From Bacillus sp. USDA818B3_A (GTDB taxonomy: Bacteria; Bacillota; Bacilli; Bacillales; Cytobacillaceae), in assembly GCF_009928415.1 (NCBI RefSeq), contig NZ_JAABNN010000010.1:14884-78883 (forward strand): a stretch of 64,000 nt of DNA, in the 5' to 3' direction. Both the position numbers and the translations under genes were made by a program. This document shows positions 54,510 through 62,898 of this stretch, piece after piece. The notes under the pieces were generated by a model. It made no database searches. It saw only the letters and a list, made by a program, of their open reading frames with translations, and was not told the origin of the DNA. How positions within the stretch are numbered: the first letter of the stretch is position 1; each line of letters starts with the position of its first letter.

Positions 54510-55493
54510 TTATTTTTTGATTGTTAACAGTTCTTCTCTTCTCCTCTTCAAATATGTTTTTTCGATACCATACGAGTCCCGGACAATATACAAGGGCCGA
54601 TCTTTGGTTTCATCATAAATCCGTCCGATATATTCCCCTATAATCCCTAATAAAATCAATACAATGGAACTAAAGAACAGTTGGATGATGATTAGTGATG
54701 ACCAGCCGGGGACCGTTGCTTCGGTGAAAATTTTTAAATAGAAGACATAAAACATATAAATGAAACCAGCAATAGCGAGAAATCCGCCTGCATAGCTTGC
54801 TAATTTTAAAGGTTTATAGGAAAAGGATGTAATCCCGTCCATTGAAAGCTTAAACATTCTTTTTAAAGGATACTTAGTCTCGCCTGCAGCCCGTTCATCC
54901 CGTTCGTATTCGATTGCGGTCTGTTGAAACCCTACCCAGCTGGCAAGTCCCCGGACAAATCGATTTTTTTCCTGGAGCCCTTTCATTTGATCGACGACCT
55001 TTCGATCCATTAAGCGGAAATCTCCCGTATCGATTGGTATATCAATATCTGTTAAAGAGCGGAGTGTTCGATAGAAAAGAGAGGCAGACTTCTTTTTAAA
55101 AAAGCTCTCACCTTTCCGGGACAGCCGCTTAGCATAGACGACATCATAGCCTGCGATCCATTTTTCAATCATTTCTAATATCAGTTCCGGAGGGTCCTGT
55201 AAATCTGCGTCAATAATGACAACAGCTTCACCTTGTGCATAATCCATTCCGGCAGAAATGGCGATTTGATGTCCAAAATTACGTGAAAAGTTAATTAGTT
55301 TGACTTTTTCATCGATGAGCCCCAATTCAACAAGTAGTTCCTCCGTTTTGTCTTTGCTGCCATCATTGATAAAAAGCAATTCATAGGGGGCGTTTGTAGA
55401 GTCCATGACAGTGGTTAACCGATGATAGGTTTGCTGAATTACTTCCTCTTCATTAAATACAGGTACAACAATTGAATATTTTATTTTTTCCAC
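54510..55493 (-). CDS. ykcC: Polyprenyl-phosphate glycosyltransferase YkcC (GT2)
   Basis: 327 residues, DPM1-like GT2. N-terminal catalytic domain with VVPVFNEEEVI, FINDGSKDKT and metal-site VVIIDADLQDPPE (D95, D97); two C-terminal helices (about 230-300) anchor it. It would load a sugar onto undecaprenyl phosphate for YkcB. Start is GTG 55493 behind AAGGAGAAT. First gene of the minus-strand pair. Confidence 0.9.
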   Translation of the reverse strand: MEKIKYSIVVPVFNEEEVIQQTYHRLTTVMDSTNAPYELLFINDGSKDKTEELLVELGLIDEKVKLINFSRNFGHQIAISAGMDYAQGEAVVIIDADLQDPPELILEMIEKWIAGYDVVYAKRLSRKGESFFKKKSASLFYRTLRSLTDIDIPIDTGDFRLMDRKVVDQMKGLQEKNRFVRGLASWVGFQQTAIEYERDERAAGETKYPLKRMFKLSMDGITSFSYKPLKLASYAGGFLAIAGFIYMFYVFYLKIFTEATVPGWSSLIIIQLFFSSIVLILLGIIGEYIGRIYDETKDRPLYIVRDSYGIEKTYLKRRREELLTIKK

Positions 55494-55663
55494 CGTTAAA
55501 TTCTCCTTTCAAAAGAAATGATGAGAATGGAATCCGTGGTATCTGCCTCTACTTTAACGAAATAAACTTAATTATTTCTTAAAGGAACTTTTTAAAATTG
55601 GGTTTTTAACCAGGGGAATTGATATACTTTATGTACATATTAACTTTTTAGGAGAGAGGCACA

Positions 55664-56569
55664 GTGGGTAAATTTGGTGTAATTGGCATTGGAGATATTG
55701 CGCAAAAGGCGTATCTGCCAGTCTATAGCAGTATGAAGGATCAAGAATTTCACTTTTTTACACGTAATCAAGAAAATCTAAGCTCCATTGGCCGCCAATA
55801 TCGGTTTGAACATCTGCACCCTACATTAGAATCCTTGTTGAACAGTGGGATTACTGGGGCTTTTGTTCATTCCTCGACGGCCTCACACGAGCGAATCATT
55901 GAGCAATTGCTGCGAAACAATATCCATGTATTTGTTGATAAACCCATTACAGATGATTATGAACGTACAAAAAGGCTGGTGGATCTAGCTGAACAAAAGG
56001 GCTTAATCTTAATGACTGGTTTTAATCGCAGGTATGCCCCCCTATATCAAGAATTAAAAGAAACCGTTGATCCCAATATGGTCATTGTTCAGAAACATCG
56101 GAAAGCACTTCCTGGTGAACCAAGGACGTTCATCTATGACGATTTCATTCATGTAGTGGATACAATGCGATATTTATTTCCCTGCCCAATTGAGGATTTG
56201 ATTGTTAATGGGAGAATGGTTGACGATAGGTTATACCATGTCGTGGTGCAGTTTATTTCGAGTGGGGCAACGGCTATTGGAATAATGAATCGGGACAATG
56301 GGACAAATGAAGAAATCGCCGAGGTGCTGGGATCTATAGAAAAACGCAGCGTTTTTAACGTCTCGAAAATGGCCGTTTCTAGAGGAATGGAAACCATTGA
56401 GGTAAGGGGCAGTGACTGGGAGTCCACTTTAAAAAAACGCGGCTTTGAACAAATGGTAGCGGATTTCGTTCAAGCAGTCATTACGAATTCAGGAACGCGG
56501 ATTCCGGCCTCGGAGGCATTGGTAACCCATGAGATCTGCGAAGCAATCCTTTCAAAACTAACTAGATAA
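55664..56569 (+). CDS. Gfo/Idh/MocA family oxidoreductase
   Basis: 301 residues. N-terminal Rossmann fold (GVIGIGDIAQKAYLPVY), the EKP-type motif VDKPITDDYERTKRL with the catalytic Lys, then GFNRRYAPLYQEL and the C-terminal alpha/beta domain. It is an NAD(P)-dependent sugar-type dehydrogenase of unknown substrate. GTG start at 55664 behind GGAGAGAGG. Divergent from ykcC, so it may share regulation with sugar-transfer genes. Confidence 0.85.
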   Translation: MGKFGVIGIGDIAQKAYLPVYSSMKDQEFHFFTRNQENLSSIGRQYRFEHLHPTLESLLNSGITGAFVHSSTASHERIIEQLLRNNIHVFVDKPITDDYERTKRLVDLAEQKGLILMTGFNRRYAPLYQELKETVDPNMVIVQKHRKALPGEPRTFIYDDFIHVVDTMRYLFPCPIEDLIVNGRMVDDRLYHVVVQFISSGATAIGIMNRDNGTNEEIAEVLGSIEKRSVFNVSKMAVSRGMETIEVRGSDWESTLKKRGFEQMVADFVQAVITNSGTRIPASEALVTHEICEAILSKLTR

Positions 56570-56584
56570 TAATAGGTGTATTTG

Positions 56585-56618
56585 GCACGTAGGTAAAGAA
56601 ATACCTGCGTGCTTTTTT
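56585..56618 (+). terminator. Terminator after the oxidoreductase gene
   Basis: GCACGTAGGTA and TACCTGCGTGC pair (one G-U) around AAGAAA, then T-run. Confidence 0.85.
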
Positions 56619-56690
56619 ATTTTCATGAATGTCCAAATATCAGTAATAGGAACTAATACCTGCCAGTAAAATGATAATAGACAGGTCCCG

Positions 56691-56775
56691 AAAGGAGGTG
56701 ACTGTTAAATAAAATCAGCAGCTATCTTTGTCGTTTTCTAGTTATTATTTATTCGTTTTTTGTTTAGATAGCTGC
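56691..56775 (+). promoter_or_regulatory. Leader of the PTS gene: ideal ribosome site without a start, and a hairpin
   Basis: AAAGGAGGTGA (56691-56701) is a near-perfect Shine-Dalgarno sequence but no ATG, GTG or TTG lies at proper spacing; the only frame behind it starts CTG 56702, is 21 codons long and mostly hydrophobic, and ends at TAG 56765. GCAGCTATCT (56718-56727) and AGATAGCTGC (56766-56775) can pair over a 38-nt loop. This may be an upstream peptide or attenuator controlling nagP. Confidence 0.4.
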
Positions 56776-56810
56776 AAGCATGAATGACAAACAACTAGGG
56801 GGGAATCAAA

Positions 56811-58256
56811 ATGAAGAAATACCTGCAAAGATTAGGTAGTTCATTGATGTTACCGGTAGCCGTCTTGCCGGCAGCAGCGATTCTTATGGGGATTGGATAT
56901 TGGATCGACCCAACCGGCTGGGGGGCAGATAGTCCATTGGCTGCTTTCTTAATTAAAGCTGGAAGTTCGATAATTGATAATATCCCAATCCTATTTGCCG
57001 TCGGCGTTGCCTTAGGAATGTCAAAAGAGAGAGATGGTTCCGCAGCACTAAGCGGTTTGGTTGCTTTTCTAGTTGTGACCACATTGCTTTCAACCGGTTC
57101 AGTGGCGTTGCTAGAAGGGGTGGACCCCGCAAAAGTCGATCCTTCTTTTGAAAAAATAAAAAATGCTTTTGTCGGAATCATTTCCGGAATTGTCGCTTCA
57201 GTTATGTACAATCGTTACAGTCAGGTTAAGTTACCTGATGCCTTGGCATTCTTCAGCGGTAAACGTTTAGTGCCAATCATGACGGCCATTTCCATGTTAG
57301 TGGTTTCCGGGGTATTGTTCTTTATTTGGCCAGTCATTTACACGGCTTTGGTTACGTTTGGAGAAGCAATCAGTGATTTGGGGGCTATTGGTGCGGGTCT
57401 TTACGGATTCTTCAACCGTCTGTTAATTCCAACCGGGTTACACCATGCCTTAAACTCGGTATTCTGGTTTGATGTGGCTGGAATCAGTGATATAACCAAT
57501 TTCTGGGCGAGTAAGGGTGAAAAGGGCGTAACGGGGATGTACCAGGCGGGATTTTTCCCAATCATGATGTTCGGGCTGCCTGCTGCCGCTTTAGCCATGG
57601 TGCATACGGCTAAAACAAAGAAGAGGAAGCAGGTCGCTTCATTAATGTTAGCCGCAGGCTTTGCCGCCTTCTTTACAGGTGTGACCGAACCAATCGAATT
57701 TGCCTTTATGTTTTTAGCTCCAATGCTTTATTTGGTCCATGCAATCTTAACAGGTCTTTCATTGGCGATAGCTGCCGCGTTTCATTGGACCGCCGGATTT
57801 GGATTTAGCGCCGGGCTTGTTGACTATGTGCTAAGTTTTAAAATCCCAATCGCCAATCAGCCATATATGTTAATCGTTCAAGGGTTAGTCTTTGCTGTTA
57901 TCTATTACTTCTTATTCCGGTATATTATCGTTAAGTTTAATTTAATGACTCCAGGCCGCGAAGAGGACGAAGATGAGGCTGCAGTTGAGGCTGGAGCGGG
58001 CGAAGGCAAGTTTGCGTCTATGGCCGCCGTGATTTATGAGGGGTTGGGCGGAGATGACAATGTAGTTTCGGTTGATAACTGCGTGACCCGCTTACGATTA
58101 GAAGTGAAAGATATAAGTAAGGTGGATCAAAAGAAAATCAAATCAGCCGGTGTATCGGGAGTTAACATTGTTGGTCCTCAAAGTATCCAAGTGATTATTG
58201 GCACGAATGTTCAATTTGTGGCTGATGAGGTCCATAAGTTGAGGAAAAACGAATAA
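56811..58256 (+). CDS. nagP: PTS EIICB component, N-acetylglucosamine type
   Basis: 481 residues. EIIC domain (about 1-375, ten helices) with LGSSLMLPVAVLPAAAILMGIG, PTGLHHALNSVFWF and TGVTEPIEFAFMF; an acidic linker (EEDEDEAA); and an EIIB domain (about 400-481) with phospho-Cys C424 in DNCVTRLRLEV. No EIIA is fused or adjacent, so the glucose-type EIIA must come from elsewhere, as for B. subtilis NagP. It imports and phosphorylates N-acetylglucosamine (glucose possible). GGGGGGAATC precedes the ATG. Confidence 0.92.
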   Translation: MKKYLQRLGSSLMLPVAVLPAAAILMGIGYWIDPTGWGADSPLAAFLIKAGSSIIDNIPILFAVGVALGMSKERDGSAALSGLVAFLVVTTLLSTGSVALLEGVDPAKVDPSFEKIKNAFVGIISGIVASVMYNRYSQVKLPDALAFFSGKRLVPIMTAISMLVVSGVLFFIWPVIYTALVTFGEAISDLGAIGAGLYGFFNRLLIPTGLHHALNSVFWFDVAGISDITNFWASKGEKGVTGMYQAGFFPIMMFGLPAAALAMVHTAKTKKRKQVASLMLAAGFAAFFTGVTEPIEFAFMFLAPMLYLVHAILTGLSLAIAAAFHWTAGFGFSAGLVDYVLSFKIPIANQPYMLIVQGLVFAVIYYFLFRYIIVKFNLMTPGREEDEDEAAVEAGAGEGKFASMAAVIYEGLGGDDNVVSVDNCVTRLRLEVKDISKVDQKKIKSAGVSGVNIVGPQSIQVIIGTNVQFVADEVHKLRKNE

Positions 58257-58265
58257 TGAGTGAAA

Positions 58266-58304
58266 CCGCTAAGATTGGATTATCGAATCTTAGCGGCTTT
58301 TTTT
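58266..58304 (+). terminator. Terminator after nagP
   Basis: A perfect 11-bp stem, CCGCTAAGATT with AATCTTAGCGG, followed by eight T. Confidence 0.9.
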
Positions 58305-58343
58305 TGTTAAAATAAATGGAAAAGAAGTGTATAGGAGCCACCC

Positions 58344-58946
58344 ATGAAAGAATATTACTTTGATAAATTACTTAATATTAAGACCCGCGGTGATCAGCAG
58401 GGGTTTCATAAGTCGCTCCATTATCATCGCTATGAGCCGACGCCCTACAGCGCCCTGGAAGAATTGTTTCGTCATTACCAGATAAATCACGACGACTATA
58501 TTATTGATTTTGGTTCGGGGAAAGGACGCCTGAATTTTTATCTTCATTATTTTTATGATGTAAATGTTGTCGGGGTTGAAATGGATGAAGATCTTTATCA
58601 TGAGGCGCTGTTAAACCTAAAGCGTTATATAAAAAAGAATGGGAAGGGTAAAATTCAATTTGTTCGCTGTTTTGCTGAAGAATATGAAATCAGCCCTTTA
58701 GATAACCGCTTTTATTTTTTTAATCCGTTCTCGATTCAGGTGTTTCGAAAAGTGGTTAACAATATTTTACGCTCTTTGGAGGATACCCCAAGGGATGTGG
58801 AGCTGGTTTTGTATTATCCGTCAGAGGATTATATTTATTTCTTAGAGCACGAGACGGCCTTTGAACTGAAGCAGGAAGTGGTTTTGCCATATGTTTATGA
58901 AAATAATCCCAATGAACGTTTTTTGATTTACCGGTTAGTACCGTAA
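58344..58946 (+). CDS. SAM-dependent methyltransferase-like protein
   Basis: 200 residues, class I fold. Motif I is IIDFGSGKGRLNF (residues 53-65), VVGVEMDEDLYHEA follows as the acidic ribose-binding loop, and FFNPFS is a motif IV-like loop. Substrate unknown. TAGGAG precedes ATG 58344. Confidence 0.82.
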   Translation: MKEYYFDKLLNIKTRGDQQGFHKSLHYHRYEPTPYSALEELFRHYQINHDDYIIDFGSGKGRLNFYLHYFYDVNVVGVEMDEDLYHEALLNLKRYIKKNGKGKIQFVRCFAEEYEISPLDNRFYFFNPFSIQVFRKVVNNILRSLEDTPRDVELVLYYPSEDYIYFLEHETAFELKQEVVLPYVYENNPNERFLIYRLVP

Positions 58947-58978
58947 AATAAAAACGCCCCTTCCTCTAGGAAGGGGGC
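58947..58978 (-). terminator. Terminator of the minus-strand membrane gene
   Basis: GCCCCTTCC and GGAAGGGGGC pair around TCTA with a one-base bulge; the T-rich tail (CGTTTTTATTTTA) is on the minus strand. Confidence 0.7.
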
Positions 58979-58985
58979 TATTCGT

Positions 58986-59564
58986 CTATTCGTTTATTAC
59001 CGCACTGGCTTTTTTTGTCTTGATTTTTACGGCAGGGTTAACATACTTTTCGGTAAAAATCGTGTAGCCCATGAGGACATAGGTAAAGCCCCAGAAGAAA
59101 GCGAAATAGTCACCTAGGAAAGGAATTCCTAGTGATAAAAGCATAAGTGCAAAGATGGCAATATACCAGCGTGGAAAAAGATTTGCACGGTAGGTGACAA
59201 TCATCAGGAGTAAGGTCCCTAATAGCAGGCCAGGATAGGCAAGAGATTCAATAATATTCACGAAGGTGCCTGGCTTCGGTAATTCCCCGAAGGCAAAAAA
59301 TCCATAAAAGCCGCCCGCTAAAATGATATTACCCATGGCAAGAAGTAAGGTCGCAATAAATCCAAAGATTCCTGCCTTTTTTGCTTGAGCTAAGAAGAGG
59401 TTGATTGAGCTAATTCCCATTAAGATACTGGCCGCCAAGGCGAAGGCAAGTTCCTGTTTACTATCTGCTCCAAATAATAAACCCGCAGGAGTCATCCCTA
59501 TTCTAGCAATCCCCGCTAATATACAAATTAATCCAAGCCACTTAATTGTTCTTTCAACAGTCAT
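58986..59564 (-). CDS. Six-helix membrane protein, unknown
   Basis: 192 residues, about six hydrophobic segments and a basic C-terminal tail (KIKTKKASAVINE). No family recognised. ATG 59564 has GGGAG 9 nt upstream; ATG 59573 overlaps that site. It is divergent from the sensor kinase operon and shares its upstream region, so it could be controlled by that system. Confidence 0.65.
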   Translation of the reverse strand: MTVERTIKWLGLICILAGIARIGMTPAGLLFGADSKQELAFALAASILMGISSINLFLAQAKKAGIFGFIATLLLAMGNIILAGGFYGFFAFGELPKPGTFVNIIESLAYPGLLLGTLLLMIVTYRANLFPRWYIAIFALMLLSLGIPFLGDYFAFFWGFTYVLMGYTIFTEKYVNPAVKIKTKKASAVINE

Positions 59565-59658
59565 TCGATCCATCTCCCTAAAAATTGTTGTTTGTTGTTT
59601 ACAAACTAATCGTAACAAACCAATATTCCTATTTACGAGAGCACCCCATACCTAAAGA

Positions 59659-59730
59659 ATTCGGGAACTTTCATAGGAATATTCGGGATGAATTTGACTG
59701 TATACATAGGGAGATGGTCGTTGTTATAAT
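59659..59730 (+). promoter_or_regulatory. Sensor-kinase promoter with direct repeats
   Basis: ATTCGGGA occurs at 59659-59666 and 59681-59688, 22 bp apart. An extended -10, TGTTATAAT, is at 59722-59730. The repeats are centred near -63 from the implied start, suiting an activator such as the NarL-type regulator encoded downstream. The short palindrome CCTATATATAGG lies at 59733-59744. Confidence 0.45.
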
Positions 59731-59766
59731 TTTCCTATATATAGGGGGATGGGGAGGATGAGGCCA

Positions 59767-61947
59767 ATGAAAAAAATCGCCACTCGAAGCGGTTTGATTG
59801 CCCAGGTAACAGCGGCAGCACTTTGTGCCCTAATGATCGTTTTTTATATGAATAATATTCCTAGTTATTATGAAACACTTCGAATGGACTGTACACTCAA
59901 GCCTTGCAGTGCACTGGCCCCTGCCCCGCCAACATCTTTAGAGGCATTGAGTGTTTATCATTTAACCCCTGATACCTACTCGTTATGGTTCGTCATCATT
60001 GAATGTACATTTTCATTTCTCTTTTATCTGGCAGCGTTTCTTATTTTTCTAAAAAGTAAACGGGATTTACTGGGGCTGTTGGCGATGATTGCTCTTGTTG
60101 CTTACGGGACGACGTTTACTTCGTTAGTCTATATCGGATCGGAAGACAGTCCATTTTTAGAAAAGGTTCCTGAGGCTGTAGCTGGTATTGGACGGATGAC
60201 GTTCTTTCTGTTTTTGCTTCTTTTTCCAAAAGGCCGCTTTGTACCGCGCTGGACGGTGCTTGTTTTTATCCCTTTTTGCATCGTTCAGATCATCAGCTTC
60301 CTGTCCGCGGGGACAGCATTTGATTTGTTAAATTGGTCCAATACAGGCAGGCTTCTCTACTACTTAACCATGATGGGTGTAACCATTTTTTCGCAGGTTT
60401 TTCGTTATCGGAAGGTATCGAGTTCCATTGAAAAACAGCAAACGAAGTGGGTGGTCTATGGAGCGGTGATTTCCCTCCTCGGGTCAGTGATCATAAGTGG
60501 TTTTTTTGTGTATCCTGTGTTTGCTGATAATCCGATTTCTTATATCTATTTAAGTGCCTTGCTGTACATGGTGGTGGCAATCATTCCTTTAACATTGGTG
60601 CTGGCGATTTTAAGGCACCGGTTATGGGAGATTGATCCGCTCGTAAACCGTACCATTCTTTATGGGGCTTTAACGTTAACGATTATTTTAATTTACGCTG
60701 GTAGTGTCATGTATCTAGGCGGTTTATTCAAGACTAAGGATAATTTTGTGATTTCAATGATTTCAACGGGAGTGGTGGCGGTTCTTTTTTCACCGTTAAA
60801 AGAAAGGCTTCAACGAATTGTAAACCGGCTGATGAAGGGGCGGCATGATGATCCCTATACAGTCTTAAAGGAATTGGGGGATCATTTGGTCCAGCCATTA
60901 TCTCAGGAAGAGGTATTGAAGGAGGTAGCAGGCACGATAAAAGGGGCATTGCGGCTTCCGTTTGTCGGGATATTCGTAAGGGTAAAAGATGAAGAAAAAA
61001 TGGCTGTTGCTGCAGGAAATACTGAGGCTATTTTTGATGTTCATTCCTTTCCCATCATTCATGGCGGAGAGGAGCTCGGGACGTTGATGGTTTCGAGCCG
61101 CTCACAAGATGAAACTTTTTCCCAAGAGGATTTACGCCTGATGGATGTATTACTCAGACAGTCCGGTGTGATTTTGCAAAATGTAAAAATGACCTGGGGG
61201 ATGCAGCTTTTAGCCAATGATTTGCAAGAGTCCAGGGAGAAGCTGGTGCTGGCCCGTGAAGAAGAGCGGCTGCAAATTCGGAGAAACCTCCATGATGACC
61301 TCGCTCCAAGGCTGTTATCATTATCCTTTAATGTGGCGGCAGCGGAGCAATATGTGAAAAAACAGCCAGATAAAGCTGTTGAGCTGTTGGGGGAACTGCG
61401 CAGCGTTATCCGAACGACTGTAAATGAAATCCGCACGATGGTCCATGATTTACGGCCGCCAACATTGGATGAATTCGGGCTGATTGGGTCGATTGAAACG
61501 AGGATCAATGAGATTCGAAAAACGATGGGGACAAACAAAACGCAAGAGAATGAGGAAGCAGCCGTGTTAAAGATAGCCTTGGAAGCACCTGAGCAGCTGC
61601 CTGTTTTGCCGGCAGCCGTTGAGGTTGCGGCCTACCGGATTATTACAGAGGCACTTGTGAATGTGGTCAAACATGCGCAGGCCACTGAGTGTGTGGTGAG
61701 GATATCGGTTCATTCTGAATCCGAACTTCAGATTGAAGTAAGTGACAATGGGCTCGGCTTGCCAATATTGTTAAAGCCGTCAATCAGCGGCGGCATAGGT
61801 TTAAAGTCGATACGGGAACGAACAGCAGAGCTTGGCGGGCAATGTTTTTTTGAAAAGTTAGAGAGAGGCAGCGGAACAAGGGTAAGAGCTATAGTACCTT
61901 TTTTGCAAAGGGAGGAGAAGGTTAATGAAGGTAGTCTTAATAGATGA
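59767..61947 (+). CDS. Sensor histidine kinase with N-terminal membrane domain and GAF
   Basis: About 726 residues. Residues 1 to about 330 hold eight or so helices; a GAF-like domain (about 370-470) follows; then HisKA_3 with phospho-His H509 in RRNLHDDLAPRLLSLSF, and HATPase_c (about 610-720) with GLGLPILLKPSISGGIGLKSI. The kinase core is of the NarX/LiaS/ComP type. The signal is unknown. ATG 59767 has GGGGAGG 9 nt upstream; ATG 59749 lies before that site and has none. It overlaps the response regulator gene by 23 nt, so translation is coupled. Confidence 0.9.
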   Translation: MKKIATRSGLIAQVTAAALCALMIVFYMNNIPSYYETLRMDCTLKPCSALAPAPPTSLEALSVYHLTPDTYSLWFVIIECTFSFLFYLAAFLIFLKSKRDLLGLLAMIALVAYGTTFTSLVYIGSEDSPFLEKVPEAVAGIGRMTFFLFLLLFPKGRFVPRWTVLVFIPFCIVQIISFLSAGTAFDLLNWSNTGRLLYYLTMMGVTIFSQVFRYRKVSSSIEKQQTKWVVYGAVISLLGSVIISGFFVYPVFADNPISYIYLSALLYMVVAIIPLTLVLAILRHRLWEIDPLVNRTILYGALTLTIILIYAGSVMYLGGLFKTKDNFVISMISTGVVAVLFSPLKERLQRIVNRLMKGRHDDPYTVLKELGDHLVQPLSQEEVLKEVAGTIKGALRLPFVGIFVRVKDEEKMAVAAGNTEAIFDVHSFPIIHGGEELGTLMVSSRSQDETFSQEDLRLMDVLLRQSGVILQNVKMTWGMQLLANDLQESREKLVLAREEERLQIRRNLHDDLAPRLLSLSFNVAAAEQYVKKQPDKAVELLGELRSVIRTTVNEIRTMVHDLRPPTLDEFGLIGSIETRINEIRKTMGTNKTQENEEAAVLKIALEAPEQLPVLPAAVEVAAYRIITEALVNVVKHAQATECVVRISVHSESELQIEVSDNGLGLPILLKPSISGGIGLKSIRERTAELGGQCFFEKLERGSGTRVRAIVPFLQREEKVNEGSLNR

Positions 61948-62584
61948 TCATCCATTATTTCGGAGCGGGGTTCGTAATCTTATACAGACGACAGACGATT
62001 TAAAAGTGATTGGCGAGGGAGCTTCGGGGGAAGAGGCAGTGGAACTGGCGCTAAGGCTTCAGCCTGATGTGATGGTGATGGATATTCGCATGCCGGGGAT
62101 TAATGGGATTGAAGCGACCCGGGTGATACGTGAGAAGCAGCCTGAAATGAAGATATTAATAGTTACGATGTTAAAGAATGATAAATCAGTCTTCACCGCC
62201 ATGCAAATGGGAGCACGCGGGTATGTTTTAAAGGATGCGGGGGAAATGGAGCTGCTTCATTCGATTCGCATGGTCGGTAACGGAGGAGCCGTATTTAGTT
62301 CAGATATTGCTGCCCGGATGATGAACTACTTTACCATGCCGCAAAAGCAGAGCCATGTGAACACTGCTCTTAGCGAGCTGACTAGCCGGGAGCTGGAAGT
62401 GTTAGAACTGATTGCTGAAGGATACACGAATGTGCAAATTGGGAACAAGCTGCAGCTAAGTTCAAAAACGGTCGCCAACCATATTTCCAATATACTTAAT
62501 AAATTGCAAGTCGCAGACAGATACCAAGCAAAAAAACTCTACAAAGAATCACAAAATCCGCTTAGTGGAGAGGATGAAGAATAA
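61925..62584 (+). CDS. NarL/LuxR family response regulator
   Basis: 219 residues. Receiver domain with acidic pocket D7-D8 and phospho-Asp D53 in MVMDIRMPG; C-terminal LuxR helix-turn-helix (SELTSRELEVLELIAEGYTNVQIGNKLQLSSKTVANHI split over residues 149-186). It is the partner of the overlapping kinase. Targets unknown; the ATTCGGGA repeats upstream of the kinase are candidates. Confidence 0.93.
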   Translation: MKVVLIDDHPLFRSGVRNLIQTTDDLKVIGEGASGEEAVELALRLQPDVMVMDIRMPGINGIEATRVIREKQPEMKILIVTMLKNDKSVFTAMQMGARGYVLKDAGEMELLHSIRMVGNGGAVFSSDIAARMMNYFTMPQKQSHVNTALSELTSRELEVLELIAEGYTNVQIGNKLQLSSKTVANHISNILNKLQVADRYQAKKLYKESQNPLSGEDEE

Positions 62585-62643
62585 GAACAGACCAATCAAT
62601 AAAGAATCAATGCTAAAAAATTAATTATAGTGAAAAACTTAGT

Positions 62644-62702
62644 AAGGGTGACAGGCACCGGATGGACATTTGTCCATCCGTGGTGCCTGTCACCCTTTTT
62701 AA
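62644..62702. terminator. Terminator of the two-component operon, composed of inverted repeat units
   Basis: A 16-bp outer stem (AAGGGTGACAGGCACC with its complement) encloses a 9-bp inner stem (GGATGGACA/TGTCCATCC) with a 2-nt bulge and a TT turn, then a T-run. Both outer arms are copies of the GGTGCCTGTCACC motif in opposite orientation. Confidence 0.85.
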
Positions 62703-62898
62703 TATCTAGATTACTGTGGATTTATCCTTGATTAGGGTACAAACCTAGAGCCTGTCTTAGTTGTGTTACATATAAATGAAGTACAGTCATACAGAGAGAT
62801 AAATGGAAGGGAGGGACAAGTGCGGACAAACCTGAGGGGGGGAGGGGGGCGACCCCTGAAACATCATGTCTTACTAACTAGAATGAAAGGGGATAGAT
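62703..62898. other. arsB: Leader of the arsB-like gene with G-rich tract
   Basis: Contains GGGAGGG at about 62810-62816, then seven G, A and six G (about 62835-62848) followed by CGACCCC. A 70-codon frame from 62763 is not protein-like and crosses the start of the next gene. No riboswitch recognised. Confidence 0.35.

Noticed and set aside
56641..56810. T-box or known antiterminator before nagP
   Set aside because: No T-box sequence, no terminator with T-run, and no convincing RAT pattern.
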